In this document: positions 17,051 through 26,285 of the stretch, piece by piece
How positions within the stretch are numbered: the first letter of the stretch is position 1
Layout of the letters: each line of letters starts with the position of its first letter
NCBI RefSeq assembly: GCF_015560805.1
Contig: NZ_JADMSO010000004.1
Coordinates: forward strand, 124,001 to 188,000
Length of the DNA stretch: 64,000 bases
Origin: Mediterraneibacter glycyrrhizinilyticus
GTDB lineage: Bacteria > Bacillota > Clostridia > Lachnospirales > Lachnospiraceae
Direction of reading: 5' to 3'
Notes under the pieces: model-generated
What the model saw: the letters and a program-made list of their open reading frames with translations, nothing else
Database searches by the model: none
What the model was told of the DNA's origin: nothing
Program-made: the position numbers and the translations under genes

Positions 17051-17509
17051 ATGAATGGATTGAATATCAAACAGATTCAGGAAATCATTCCCCATCGCCA
17101 TCCGTTTCTTCTGATTGATTTTATTGAAGATTTCAAGCCGGGAGAATATGCGGTTGGTTATAAATGTGTGACATACCGGGAAGAGTTCTTCCGGGGACAT
17201 TTTCCGCAGGAGCCGGTCATGCCGGGAGTGCTGACCATAGAAGCGCTGGCGCAAGTCGGCGCAGTTGCGATCTTGTCCAAAGAAGAAAATCATGGAAAAA
17301 CCGCCTATTTCGGCGGCATCCAGAAATGCAGATTCCGTGGAAAAATTGTCCCCGGTGATAAAGTCAGACTGGAAACAAAGATCATCAAACAAAAAGGACC
17401 GATCGGTATCGGTGAAGCGGCTGCCTATGTGGACGGAAAACTGGTTGTGAGTGCCGAACTGACTTTTGTAGTTGGAGAGACGGAAGAAGAAAAGGAAATG
17501 CGGTTATGA
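17051..17509 (+). CDS. fabZ: 3-hydroxyacyl-ACP dehydratase
   Basis: 152 residues, hot-dog fold. HRHPFLLID is the family opening. The catalytic His is in RGHFPQEPVMPG (about residue 58), and the acidic residue follows in VLTIEALAQVG. It lies between accB and accC, a common order in Firmicute fab operons. The stop overlaps the accC start (ATGA). Confidence 0.95.
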   Translation: MNGLNIKQIQEIIPHRHPFLLIDFIEDFKPGEYAVGYKCVTYREEFFRGHFPQEPVMPGVLTIEALAQVGAVAILSKEENHGKTAYFGGIQKCRFRGKIVPGDKVRLETKIIKQKGPIGIGEAAAYVDGKLVVSAELTFVVGETEEEKEMRL

Positions 17510-18852
17510 ATACAGGTATGATCCGAAAGATTTTGATTGCAAACCGTGGCGAGATCGCCGTACGCATTATCCGTGCGTGTCGGGAGATGGGGATTGCATC
17601 GGTGGCGGTATATTCGGAAGCAGACCGGGAATCGCTGCATACCCAATTGGCAGATGAAGCAATCTGCATCGGACCGGCGGCTTCCGCGGACAGTTATCTT
17701 TCGATGGAACGGGTACTCAGCGCGGCGATCACAAGCGGAGCCGATGCCATCCATCCCGGATTCGGTTTTTTATCGGAAAACAGTAAGTTTGCAGCACTTT
17801 GCGAACAGTGCGGACTGGTATTTATCGGTCCGAAAGCCGAGGTGATCCAAAAGATGGGGCATAAATCCCAGGCGCGTAATACGATGATCCAGGCAGGCGT
17901 TCCGGTGATTCCGGGAACTACAGATCCTGTCTATCACGCAAAAGACGGGCTGGAAGAGGCGGGAAAGATCGGATATCCGGTAATGATCAAAGCGGCACTC
18001 GGAGGCGGCGGAAAAGGAATGCGTGTATCCGATTCGCCGGAAGAGTTTGAACGTTGTTTCCGTACCGCTCAAAAGGAAGCGCAGATGGCGTTCGGGGACG
18101 GAACGATGTATCTGGAACATTTTGTGCGGCATCCGAGACATATTGAATTTCAGATCCTTGCGGATATGTTTGGAAATGTGATCCACCTTGGAGAGCGGGA
18201 CTGTTCCGTTCAACGAAATCATCAGAAACTGATCGAAGAGTCACCCTGTGCGGCAATTTCGCCGAAACTTCGTAAAGCGATGGGGAAAGCAGCAGTGAAA
18301 GCGGCAAAAGCAGTCGGCTACACCAATGCCGGAACGGTGGAATTTTTGCTGGAGAAAAGCGGAAAATTTTACTTTATGGAAATGAATACACGTATACAAG
18401 TTGAACATCCCGTGACGGAATGGGTGACGGGATTGGATCTGATAAAAGAACAGATCCGAATCGCATCGGGACTTCCTCTGCGGATCAAACAGGAAGACGT
18501 CTGTCTTACGGGACATGCAATTGAGTGCAGGATCAATGCGGAGGATCCGAAAAAGAACTTCAGACCGTCGCCGGGAGAGATTACGGAACTGCATTTTCCG
18601 GGCGGAAAAGGGATCCGGATCGATTCTGCGATTTACAGTGGGTATACGGTTCCGGCATTTTATGATTCGATGCTGGCAAAGCTGATCGTGCATGCCGATA
18701 CGCGAGAAGAAGCGATCGCAAAGATGCGCAGTGCTCTCGGAGAAGTGATCATCGATGGCATTGAGACGAATCTCAATTACCAATATGAGATTCTCGGACA
18801 TCCGGATTATTGTTCCGGGGAGATTGATATTGAGTTTATAGAAAAGATGTGA
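17506..18852 (+). CDS. accC: Biotin carboxylase subunit of acetyl-CoA carboxylase
   Basis: 448 residues. ATP-grasp enzyme that carboxylates the biotin on AccB. Opening motif [23 protein letters not shown] glycine-rich loop [12 protein letters not shown] (about residue 165), and the [20 protein letters not shown] region with catalytic Glu, Arg and Val-Glu-His. Starts in the fabZ stop; a second ATG 12 bases later (17518) would also fit. 4 bases separate it from accDA. Confidence 0.96.
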   Translation: MNTGMIRKILIANRGEIAVRIIRACREMGIASVAVYSEADRESLHTQLADEAICIGPAASADSYLSMERVLSAAITSGADAIHPGFGFLSENSKFAALCEQCGLVFIGPKAEVIQKMGHKSQARNTMIQAGVPVIPGTTDPVYHAKDGLEEAGKIGYPVMIKAALGGGGKGMRVSDSPEEFERCFRTAQKEAQMAFGDGTMYLEHFVRHPRHIEFQILADMFGNVIHLGERDCSVQRNHQKLIEESPCAAISPKLRKAMGKAAVKAAKAVGYTNAGTVEFLLEKSGKFYFMEMNTRIQVEHPVTEWVTGLDLIKEQIRIASGLPLRIKQEDVCLTGHAIECRINAEDPKKNFRPSPGEITELHFPGGKGIRIDSAIYSGYTVPAFYDSMLAKLIVHADTREEAIAKMRSALGEVIIDGIETNLNYQYEILGHPDYCSGEIDIEFIEKM

Positions 18853-18856
18853 AAAA

Positions 18857-20611
18857 ATGAAGTTGGAAAACCGATTCAAAAAAGCGGCGTCCGCCGCCAG
18901 AAAACGTGAGGAAGCAGGAAAGCGGAAACGACCGGAAATCCCGGATGGACTGCTGAAAAAATGTAATGCATGTAAGTCTGTGATCGTCGCTGAGGATGTG
19001 AAGAAAGGACAGTATATCTGCCCAAAGTGCCGGCACTATTTCCGAATGGATGCGTTTGAACGTCTGGCTCTTATTACGGACGATGGAAGCTTTGAACAGT
19101 GGGATATGCATCTCGTCACAAAAAATCCGCTGGATTATAAAGGATATGAAGAAAAGATTGCTTTTCTGAAAGAAAATACGGGACTCGATGAAGCGGTTTT
19201 GACCGGAAAAGCATCGATCGGAGGAATCGAGACGGCGATCGGAGTTTGTGACAGTCGTTTCATCATGGCGAGTATGGGAGAGGTTGTCGGAGAGAAGATC
19301 ACAAGAATGATCGAACGTGCACAGAGTGAACGGCTTCCGATCGTACTTTTCGCCTGTTCCGGAGGCGCCAGGATGCAGGAGGGGATCGTTTCCCTGATGC
19401 AGATGGTGAAGACTTCCGCCGCATTGAAACGATACAGTGATGCGGGAGGCTTTTATGTATCCGTGCTGACCAATCCGACAACCGGAGGAGTGACGGCAAG
19501 TTTTGCGATGCTGGGAGATGTGATTCTGGCAGAGCCGGGGGCGCTGATCGGATTTGCGGGACCACGGGTGATCGAGCAGACGATCGGGCAGAAGCTTCCG
19601 AAAGGATTTCAAAAGTCGGAATTTCTTCTGGAACATGGATTTATCGACCGGATCGTCGAGCGGGAAGAAATGCGCGGTCTTTTATATCGGATTTTGAAAA
19701 TGCATCCGCTGGATAAAGATACTGCGTGGGATGCGGAGAACAATGAGCAGAAAAACGGGCAGAAAAACGAACAACAACTCAAACGACAGCCGGAACGGCA
19801 AAGTACGGGAACTTTGAGACAGAGCCCTTGCACAGACGCGTGGGAGCGTGTACAACGTTCACGCAGAAAAGACCGACCGGTTGCTTCGGAATATATTGAA
19901 CGGCTGTTTACGAATTTTATAGAGTTTCATGGAGACCGTGCTTTCGGAGACGATCCGGCGATCATAGGAGGGGTTGCGGATTTTCACGGAATACCGGTTA
20001 CCGTGATCGCACAGGAAAAAGGTATGACAACGAAAGAAAACATCGCCCGGAATTTCGGAATGCCCTCCCCTGAGGGATATCGAAAAGCACTTCGGCTTAT
20101 GAAACAGGCGGAAAAATTTCACAGACCGGTTCTGTGTTTTGTCGATACGCCCGGAGCTTATTGCGGAATTGAAGCGGAAGAGCGGGGGCAGGGAGAAGCG
20201 ATCGCTAAGAATCTTTATGAAATGTCCGGTCTGGGTGTCCCGATCCTCTCGATCATCATAGGCGAGGGTGGGAGCGGAGGTGCTCTGGCGCTGGCTGTGG
20301 CAGATGAAGTCTGGATGCTGGAAAACGCGGTTTATTCGATCTTGTCGCCGGAGGGATTTGCGTCGATTTTATGGAAAGACAGCAAACGGGCGAAAGAGGC
20401 GGCATGTATGATGAAGCTTACGGCAAACGATTTAAAAGATCTTCACGCAGCGGAAAAAATCGTCCGTGAACCGGAACATTTAACCGCAGAAAATCTCGAG
20501 GTCGTGTGCAGGGAACTTGAAAAGCAGATCGCTGTATTTTTGGATATTCAGAAGAAAAAACAGCCGGAAGAACTTGCCGAAGAGCGGTATCAGAGATTTC
20601 GGAGAATGTAA
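18857..20611 (+). CDS. accDA: Fused acetyl-CoA carboxylase carboxyltransferase, beta + alpha (AccDA)
   Basis: 584 residues, one uninterrupted frame. Residues ~1-290 are AccD: zinc ribbon C36-x2-C39 and C55-x2-C58, then the crotonase-like core ([33 protein letters not shown]). Residues ~325-584 are AccA ([53 protein letters not shown]). Between them lies a ~40-residue Gln/Asn/Lys/Glu-rich linker (about 292-330). The two chains are separate in E. coli and B. subtilis; fusion ensures 1:1 production. The fused protein moves CO2 from carboxybiotin to acetyl-CoA to give malonyl-CoA. The ribosome site is weak; coupling to accC is likely. Last enzyme of the cluster. Confidence 0.93.
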   Translation: MKLENRFKKAASAARKREEAGKRKRPEIPDGLLKKCNACKSVIVAEDVKKGQYICPKCRHYFRMDAFERLALITDDGSFEQWDMHLVTKNPLDYKGYEEKIAFLKENTGLDEAVLTGKASIGGIETAIGVCDSRFIMASMGEVVGEKITRMIERAQSERLPIVLFACSGGARMQEGIVSLMQMVKTSAALKRYSDAGGFYVSVLTNPTTGGVTASFAMLGDVILAEPGALIGFAGPRVIEQTIGQKLPKGFQKSEFLLEHGFIDRIVEREEMRGLLYRILKMHPLDKDTAWDAENNEQKNGQKNEQQLKRQPERQSTGTLRQSPCTDAWERVQRSRRKDRPVASEYIERLFTNFIEFHGDRAFGDDPAIIGGVADFHGIPVTVIAQEKGMTTKENIARNFGMPSPEGYRKALRLMKQAEKFHRPVLCFVDTPGAYCGIEAEERGQGEAIAKNLYEMSGLGVPILSIIIGEGGSGGALALAVADEVWMLENAVYSILSPEGFASILWKDSKRAKEAACMMKLTANDLKDLHAAEKIVREPEHLTAENLEVVCRELEKQIAVFLDIQKKKQPEELAEERYQRFRRM

Positions 20612-20641
20612 AATGACCTTTCCTTTTTATGCTGAAATGTG

Positions 20642-20647
20642 TATAAT
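20642..20647 (+). promoter_or_regulatory. Possible -10 element before fabT
   Basis: TATAAT at 20642-20647, 57 bases before the GTG start of the MarR gene, but no convincing -35 hexamer at 16-18 bases. No TTTGA-N3-TCAAA box is seen here, so the regulator may also be expressed by read-through from accDA. Confidence 0.4.
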
Positions 20648-20703
20648 AAAAGCGGCGGCATAGTCCGCTTGAAAAATGATCCTATCCGGAAGAGGAGAGC
20701 GCT

Positions 20704-21150
20704 GTGAACACATACGAGACGATCAACGATGTTTTAGTCCATTTGTTTAATGAAATTTGGGAATTGGAAGAAAAGGCGATCATTACAGAAGAATATAAAG
20801 ATATCACCAACAATGATATGCACATAATCGAGGCGATCGGACTGGGGGAGGGAAAGACGATGTCAGCCATCGCGAAAAAGATGAACGTGACGGCCGGAAC
20901 TCTCACAACTTCAATGAACAGTCTCGTAAAGAAAGGTTATGCGCTGCGCCGCCGCAGTGAGAAAGACCGTCGTGTCGTTTACATCAGCCTGACAGAAAAA
21001 GGAGAACGGGCATTTCATCATCATGCGGATTTTCATACCCAGATGACCGATGCGGTGATCCGGAATCTGGAGAAAGATGAACTGCCGGTGTTGATGAAGA
21101 CGTTAAATGCACTGTCGGTGTTTTTTCGGAATTATCATGAGGAAATATGA
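20704..21150 (+). CDS. fabT: FabT-like MarR-family transcriptional regulator
   Basis: 148 residues, GTG start preceded by AGAGGAGAG. Winged-helix MarR protein: TMSAIAKKMNVTAGTLTTSMNSLVKKG (about residues 59-85) is the helix-turn-helix, and RRRSEKDRRVVYISLTEKGE is the wing. The length and N-terminus match FabT, which represses fab genes when bound to acyl-ACP. It is the last gene of the fab cluster, and the two FabT-type boxes before fabH are the likely target. It may instead be a less specific MarR protein. Confidence 0.75.
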   Translation: MNTYETINDVLVHLFNEIWELEEKAIITEEYKDITNNDMHIIEAIGLGEGKTMSAIAKKMNVTAGTLTTSMNSLVKKGYALRRRSEKDRRVVYISLTEKGERAFHHHADFHTQMTDAVIRNLEKDELPVLMKTLNALSVFFRNYHEEI

Positions 21151-21189
21151 TCGGAAAAGAATCATGGATTATCATGGTTATTTTGTATG

Positions 21190-21240
21190 CATAATGCCAG
21201 CGTACAAGGGAGAGTATACCCTTTGTACGCTGGCATTATG
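21190..21240. terminator. Long hairpin between convergent genes
   Basis: A 21-base arm (21190-21210) pairs with 21219-21240 over an 8-base loop with a single bulged base. It has no direct T run on either strand. It lies between fabT (+) and the RpiR gene (-), so it probably stops or protects both transcripts. Confidence 0.6.
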
Positions 21241-21267
21241 TTTAATGACTTAGTAAAAATCTCATTC

Positions 21268-22125
21268 TCACATCATTTTTTCGGTGATGACTTTCGAAGT
21301 CTTTTTCTTGTTTTCCAAGGCGCGTTCCCCCAATTTTTTATAAACTTCCGCATATAAAATATCGATCAAGAAAAGCTGGGCGGTTTTATTGGCGATAGAA
21401 CCGCCCTCCATAGGTCCCTCATTTGCACCACACAGAAGCAAGATATCCGAATATTGTGCGGCCGGTGTTTTTGCAAATTGTGTAATAAATACAACAGGCA
21501 CTTTTGCCGTGTGACAGATATGCGCGATTTCAATGCAGTCTTTTGTGATTCCCGAATTGCAGAAAATGATCGCGACGTCTTCCGGTGATAACAGCGCTGC
21601 TTGTGTCAGCTGGATGTGGGCATCCGAATTATAAATGCAGTTTGGAAGGATTTTCATAAATTTGTTTTTGGCTTCATTCGCACTGGTTCCCGAACCGCCG
21701 AAGCCGAACAGATTGATCGTTCTTGCGCCAAGAATTAAAGCGACTGTCTGGGAGATCGCGTGGAAATTCAGTGTGTGAAACGTCTGTTCCAACGCACGCA
21801 TATATGCTTCTTTTACGCGTGCGGCAGTTTCCTGACAATTTGACGTCTGAGTGACATCGATCAATTCTTTCTTTTGCCCGATGTCGGAATTGGAAGTGCT
21901 GAGCGCGAGGGACAATTTGAAATCCTGATAGCCTTTCAGGGAGAGGGTGCGGCAGAAACGAAACACGCTGGTTTCTCCCACATCACATAATTTGGATAAA
22001 TCGGTAATCGTGGCACTTAGTGCTTCCTGCGGAGAGGAAAGTACAAAGTCTGCCACTTTTTTTTCAGCTTTTGTCATTTTGGAATATCTGCTCGTGATTT
22101 CGGTCATTAGGTTTATCGTAGCCAT
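21268..22125 (-). CDS. RpiR-family regulator (HTH plus SIS domain)
   Basis: 285 residues. The N-terminal helix-turn-helix (about residues 1-77) includes ATITDLSKLCDVGETSVFRFCRTLSLKGYQDFK. The SIS sugar-phosphate domain (about 110-250) includes INLFGFGGSGTSANEAKNKF and FCNSGITKD. RpiR proteins of this type (MurR, NanR) control amino-sugar catabolism and respond to a phosphosugar. It is divergent from the ABC importer/nanE operon, which it presumably controls with N-acetylmannosamine- or N-acetylglucosamine-6-phosphate as effector (inference). Confidence 0.88.
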   Translation of the reverse strand: MATINLMTEITSRYSKMTKAEKKVADFVLSSPQEALSATITDLSKLCDVGETSVFRFCRTLSLKGYQDFKLSLALSTSNSDIGQKKELIDVTQTSNCQETAARVKEAYMRALEQTFHTLNFHAISQTVALILGARTINLFGFGGSGTSANEAKNKFMKILPNCIYNSDAHIQLTQAALLSPEDVAIIFCNSGITKDCIEIAHICHTAKVPVVFITQFAKTPAAQYSDILLLCGANEGPMEGGSIANKTAQLFLIDILYAEVYKKLGERALENKKKTSKVITEKMM

Positions 22126-22204
22126 AAAATTTCACCCCGCTTCTTTGTTCTTATATTTATTGTATCATATTTGAAAAATAATTGTCAATCAGAGTGAAAA
22201 TCAG

Positions 22205-22278
22205 AGAAATTATTTCTTTTTTCAATATATTGTATTGTAAAAAATGAGATAAAAAAGAAAAAATTTCTTTTTTGAAAT
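22205..22278. promoter_or_regulatory. Inverted repeats in the RpiR/importer divergent region
   Basis: AGAAAT-T-ATTTCT (22205-22217) and ATTTC-N6-GAAAT (22263-22278) are short palindromes sharing the GAAAT half-site. They lie in the AT-rich gap between the divergent genes and are candidate RpiR sites; AT-richness raises the chance of coincidence. Confidence 0.35.
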
Positions 22279-22345
22279 GGTATAAAATGATGTAAAAAGG
22301 CTATGCATAAAGAAAAAATAGTGTGAAAAGTGCACATAAAACGTG

Positions 22346-22377
22346 TTGACAAAGTAAAAATCGAGTGATAAGATAAT
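22346..22377 (+). promoter_or_regulatory. Probable promoter of the amino-sugar operon
   Basis: TTGACA (22346-22351) is clear. The -10 is uncertain: GATAAG at 22367-22372 gives a 15-base spacer, GATAAT at 22372-22377 gives 20. Neither is ideal, which suits a promoter needing activation or de-repression. Confidence 0.5.
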
Positions 22378-22391
22378 TTCAAGAAAAATAT

Positions 22392-22433
22392 TTTTTGAAA
22401 ATATAAAAAATAAAAAGAAAAAATTTTCAAAAA
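22392..22433 (+). promoter_or_regulatory. 11-bp inverted repeat in the leader of the importer operon
   Basis: TTTTTGAAAAT (22392-22402) and ATTTTCAAAAA (22423-22433) are exact inverse copies 20 bases apart, downstream of the promoter and before the ribosome site AAGGAGG (22461-22467). Candidate RpiR operator or mRNA hairpin. Confidence 0.4.
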
Positions 22434-22476
22434 GTATTTTAGAAGTGTGAAAGTGAAGAAAAGGAGGAAACGTAAC

Positions 22477-23781
22477 ATGAAAAGAAAGTTCGTGAGTGTA
22501 TTTCTGTGTGTATCATTGGCAATGGGGATGCTCGCCGGATGCGGTGGCGGAAGCGAAGAAGAAGTACAGAAAAAGGACGGGGACAAACCTTATGCCGGTG
22601 AAAAACTGACCGTGCTGTATATGTCCGGGGTTTATGCAGATGCTGCCAACAGCATGGTAGATGAATTTGAAGAGAAAACTGGAGCGACTGTGGAGGTTGT
22701 CGATTTCCCGTATACGACATTGCATGAAAAATCACTTCTGGATCTGACAAGCGGAACCGGATCTTATGATGTGATCGATGTGGCAAGTCAGTGGGACGGA
22801 GAATTTGCTCCGTATATGACCGATCTTTCAGAGTTCATGGAAAAAGACGGATACAGTACTGATGTATTTATTGAAAATGTAATGGAAAATTCCGGAGTAT
22901 GGCAGGATGTTACAACCGGAATTCCAAATGCCAGCACACCTCAGTTATTCGCATACCGTACCGATCTGCTTCCGGAAGGAATTCCGGACACATGGGAAGA
23001 ATACCGTGAAGTTGCCAAATCACTGACAAATAAGGATGAGGGTATGTATGGAATTTCCGTATCGGCGACGACCGGGCAGCTTGGCGGTGTATTTGATTAT
23101 ATACTTTGGTCGATGGGAGGTGCCTGGGCAGACGAAGACTGGAATGTAACGATCGACTCTCCGGAGACAAGAGCAGCGCTGGAACATTTGAAAGAAATCC
23201 AGGATTACGCAGATCCTTCTATTTTATCTTGGGGAACCGAAGAATCCATCAAAGCATTTCTGGATGGAAATGCAGCAATCTGCGAGACATGGCCGACGCT
23301 GGGACTTGTACAGGCTGCCGATGATGAAAGTCAGTCGAAAGTAGTCGGTAAATGGGCGTTGGATGTGATCCCGTATGACAAGACCGGAAAAACACTCTTA
23401 AGTGCATGGGACGTATCGATCCCGGCTGCATCCAAGAATCAGGAACTTGCCTGGGAGTGGGTAAAGATGTATACAAGTGAAGAGATGCAGAACAGATTTT
23501 ATGAAGAGTACGGAATCCTTTCGCCGAGAAAATCTTTCTGGGAACAGGATGGCATCAAAGGTACATACATGGACACCGTGCGCGAAGCGCTTGATACCGC
23601 AAATATGTGGTGGAGAGTTCCGGCATCGACAGAAGTGGACACCATGCTGAATACAGTAGTAAGTCAGTATATGTCCGGTCAGATCGAACTGGAAGAGGCG
23701 GTTCAGAAGATGGATGAGGGGATTGAAACTGCCCTTAAGAATGCACCGCCTGAGGAAGGAACTAAAAATTACAATTTGTAA
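22477..23781 (+). CDS. ABC transporter sugar-binding lipoprotein
   Basis: 434 residues. A signal peptide with lipobox LAGC (Cys22) anchors it outside the membrane. The mature part is a family 1 extracellular solute-binding protein (ERLTVLYMSGVYADAANSM-like opening, WDVSIPAASKNQELAWEWVKMY near residue 310). It should capture an amino sugar or a glycan and hand it to the two permeases that follow. The frame extends to 22447, but AAGGAGG at 22461-22467 fits the ATG at 22477. No ATPase gene is in the operon, so a shared MsmK-type ATPase must serve it. Confidence 0.9.
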   Translation: MKRKFVSVFLCVSLAMGMLAGCGGGSEEEVQKKDGDKPYAGEKLTVLYMSGVYADAANSMVDEFEEKTGATVEVVDFPYTTLHEKSLLDLTSGTGSYDVIDVASQWDGEFAPYMTDLSEFMEKDGYSTDVFIENVMENSGVWQDVTTGIPNASTPQLFAYRTDLLPEGIPDTWEEYREVAKSLTNKDEGMYGISVSATTGQLGGVFDYILWSMGGAWADEDWNVTIDSPETRAALEHLKEIQDYADPSILSWGTEESIKAFLDGNAAICETWPTLGLVQAADDESQSKVVGKWALDVIPYDKTGKTLLSAWDVSIPAASKNQELAWEWVKMYTSEEMQNRFYEEYGILSPRKSFWEQDGIKGTYMDTVREALDTANMWWRVPASTEVDTMLNTVVSQYMSGQIELEEAVQKMDEGIETALKNAPPEEGTKNYNL

Positions 23782-23813
23782 AATAAATCAAACGGGGACA
23801 TCCCTTATAAAGA

Positions 23814-23844
23814 GCAGGACTGTCTGAAAAACAGGCAGTCCTGT
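23814..23844 (+). other. Intercistronic hairpin between binding protein and permease
   Basis: CAGGACTGTCTG (23815-23826) and CAGGCAGTCCTG (23832-23843) form a 12-bp stem with one G-U pair and an AAAAA loop. No T run follows. Such hairpins commonly protect the binding-protein message and give it higher yield than the permeases. Confidence 0.7.
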
Positions 23845-23862
23845 TAAGAAAGGAAGAACGTT

Positions 23863-24777
23863 ATGGCAAAAAGAAAAACGGTACGAAAAAATGTCAGAAA
23901 AAGTAAAAGCGATAAAGCCGCATCATGGCTGTTTCTCGTACCGACAATGCTTTTTCTGGGAGTTACCGCATTGCTCCCATTGCTTTATTCTGTATATTTG
24001 AGCTTTTTTAAGATGAAATTAAATCTTCCGAATGCAGTGCCGGAATTCGTCGGTCTTTCTAATTATATCCGGATGTTTACGGATGAAGCGCTTCATGTCA
24101 GTACACTGAACACGTTACTGTTTGCGGTTGTGTCTGTGACGCTGGAAGTATTGGTGGGGTTATTTGTTGCTATGGCGCTTTGCTCGGATCGTCTTTGGGC
24201 AAGGCTCGCAACATCGATCTTTTTGATCCCGATGATCATGGCTCCGGTTGCTGTCGGTACATTATGGCGGATGATGCTGGATTCGACAACAGGAATCATC
24301 AATTATCTCCTGAGCTTTCTGGGGATTCCGAGTATCACATGGTTAAGCAGCACAAAGACGGCGATGCTTGCGGTCATTCTCGTCAATGTATGGCAGCTTG
24401 CCCCATGGGTAACGATCATCTGTGCCGCAGGATTAAAGGCATTGCCGCAGGATAGTCTGGAGGCAGCATGTGTGGACGGAGCCTCCAATGGCACGATTTT
24501 CCGAAAAATCGTATTGCCGTCCGTGGCCCCGCTTTTGACGATCGTTGTTATGCTGCGTTTTGTGGACGCATTTAAAGTGTTTGATACCGTTTACGTTATG
24601 ACGAATGGCGGACCCGGAAACGCAACAGAAATGCTTCCGAACTATATTTATAAGCAAGGATTGAAATTCTTTGACGCAGGATATTCGGCGGCTCTTGCGA
24701 TCGTATTTGTGCTTGTGATGACTTTGATCACGGTAGGATTTCTGAAGATGAGAGATAAAATGGAGGCAGAGATATGA
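23863..24777 (+). CDS. ABC sugar transporter permease (MalF type)
   Basis: 304 residues with about six membrane segments, the first at WLFLVPTMLFLGVTALLPLL. The inner-membrane-component EAA loop is EAACVDGASNGTIFRKIVLPSVAPLL (about residues 205-230), which docks the ATPase. AAAGGAAG precedes the ATG. It overlaps the next permease by 4 bases (ATGA). Confidence 0.92.
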   Translation: MAKRKTVRKNVRKSKSDKAASWLFLVPTMLFLGVTALLPLLYSVYLSFFKMKLNLPNAVPEFVGLSNYIRMFTDEALHVSTLNTLLFAVVSVTLEVLVGLFVAMALCSDRLWARLATSIFLIPMIMAPVAVGTLWRMMLDSTTGIINYLLSFLGIPSITWLSSTKTAMLAVILVNVWQLAPWVTIICAAGLKALPQDSLEAACVDGASNGTIFRKIVLPSVAPLLTIVVMLRFVDAFKVFDTVYVMTNGGPGNATEMLPNYIYKQGLKFFDAGYSAALAIVFVLVMTLITVGFLKMRDKMEAEI

Positions 24778-25646
24778 GAAAAAGGAAACATAAAGCGCCA
24801 ACAACGGAAAATATTATCGGCAATTTTGCCGGAAAACCGGTGCGGGTGATCATTATTGTCGTTGCGTTGATCTTGATCATATTTCCATTATACTGGCTCG
24901 TAACAAGTTCTTTGAAAATAGAGGGAGAATATTTGTCCAACCCACCGGTGATCGTCCCGAGTCAGCTTACGGCAGAAAGCTACCAGAACATCTTCGGAAA
25001 AGATCAGATCTGGCAGAATTTTATGAATACCGTGATCGTTGCGGGCGGATCTACGCTGATCTCTGTTGTTTTCGGAAGCATGGCAGCTTATGCAGTAGCG
25101 AGAGGAAGCATCGGAAACCGGGCAAGAAAATATTTCGGACTTTGGTTTATGGTGCAAAAGATGTATCCTGCGATCGCCACAGCAATCCCTGTATATCTTG
25201 TAATGAGAAGTCTTCATCTGATCGATACAAAAACGGCGTTGATCATTATGAACACCAGTTTCAATCTGCCGCTCGTTATATGGCTGATGATGGGATTTTT
25301 TGAACAGCTCCCACTGGAATTGGAAGAATCGGCGATGTTGGATGGATGCGGATTTACAAAACGGTTTTTCCTGATCATTTTTCCGCTTACCAAACCCGGA
25401 ATCATCGCATCGGCAATTTTAGCGTTCGTAGGTGCCTGGAACGAATTTTTGTTTGCAGTAATCTTAAGTATCAACAAATCCAAGACACTTCCGGTCGTTA
25501 TCGCAGGATTTATTACAGACCGGGGGCTGGAATGGGGACCGATGGCGGCAACCGCGGTGATCACACTTGTTCCGGTTTTGATTCTTGTGTGGGCGCTTCA
25601 GAAAAATTTTGTACAGGGACTTGCAATGGGCGCAGTGAAAGGATAG
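24774..25646 (+). CDS. ABC sugar transporter permease (MalG type)
   Basis: 290 residues, six predicted membrane segments starting at VIIIVVALILIIFPLYWLV. The EAA loop is EESAMLDGCGFTKRFFLIIFPLTKPGI (about residues 183-210). It forms the importer with the preceding permease and lipoprotein. Overlap of start and upstream stop indicates coupled translation. Confidence 0.92.
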   Translation: MRKRKHKAPTTENIIGNFAGKPVRVIIIVVALILIIFPLYWLVTSSLKIEGEYLSNPPVIVPSQLTAESYQNIFGKDQIWQNFMNTVIVAGGSTLISVVFGSMAAYAVARGSIGNRARKYFGLWFMVQKMYPAIATAIPVYLVMRSLHLIDTKTALIIMNTSFNLPLVIWLMMGFFEQLPLELEESAMLDGCGFTKRFFLIIFPLTKPGIIASAILAFVGAWNEFLFAVILSINKSKTLPVVIAGFITDRGLEWGPMAATAVITLVPVLILVWALQKNFVQGLAMGAVKG

Positions 25647-25655
25647 GGAAAGAAC

Positions 25656-26285
25656 ATGAAAAAAAGAATATTATGCTTGGGAGATTCCAATACATGGGGG
25701 TATGACGCGGAGACAAACGGACGTTTTCCGGATGATGTCAGATGGACCGGACGGCTGTCGGAACGTCTTGGTGATTCTTATACGGTAATAGAAGAGGGAC
25801 TCAGTGGGAGAACCACAGTATTTGAAGACCCTCTGAATGAGGGAATGTCCGCACTGCCGTATCTTTATCCGTGTCTGATGTCCCATGCGCCGTTGGATTA
25901 TATGGTCGTCATGCTTGGTACAAATGACTGCAAAGAACGTTTTTCGGCAACTGCAAAGAATATTGCAGATGGAATGAAGCGCCTTGTCCAGAAAGCAAAG
26001 GTGGTTCCATGCTGGAGAGAAGACGCGAAGATTCTCATTGTGGCTCCGGCGCCGATCGACATTCGCTGCGAGCAGTCACCGGTAGCAGGTGAAATGGGAA
26101 GATGCAGTAAAAAATCAGAATGCCTGGCAGAAGAGTATCAGAAATGTGCAGAAGAGAATCGCTGCGATTATTTGGATGCAGCGCCGTTTTGTACAATGAA
26201 TGAAATCGATTTTATGCATCTGGATGCCCAAAGCCATGACCGATTCAGTGCGGAAATCGAAAAAATAGTGAGAAGGCAGGTATGA
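25656..26285 (+). CDS. SGNH/GDSL hydrolase, possible sugar O-acetylesterase
   Basis: 209 residues, no signal peptide, so cytoplasmic. Block I LGDSNTWGYDAE holds the nucleophile Ser, block III is LGTNDCKERF, and LDAQSHDRF near the end gives the Asp-His pair. SGNH enzymes of this size remove acyl groups from sugars or lipids. Its place inside an ABC-nanE-kinase operon suggests it deacetylates the imported sugar, for example an O-acetylated sialic acid or mannosamine derivative (inference). Its stop overlaps the nanE start. Confidence 0.82.
   Translation: MKKRILCLGDSNTWGYDAETNGRFPDDVRWTGRLSERLGDSYTVIEEGLSGRTTVFEDPLNEGMSALPYLYPCLMSHAPLDYMVVMLGTNDCKERFSATAKNIADGMKRLVQKAKVVPCWREDAKILIVAPAPIDIRCEQSPVAGEMGRCSKKSECLAEEYQKCAEENRCDYLDAAPFCTMNEIDFMHLDAQSHDRFSAEIEKIVRRQV

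Noticed and set aside
18836-19636. 266-codon open frame on the - strand
   Set aside because: Antisense to the AccD half of accDA; no independent support.
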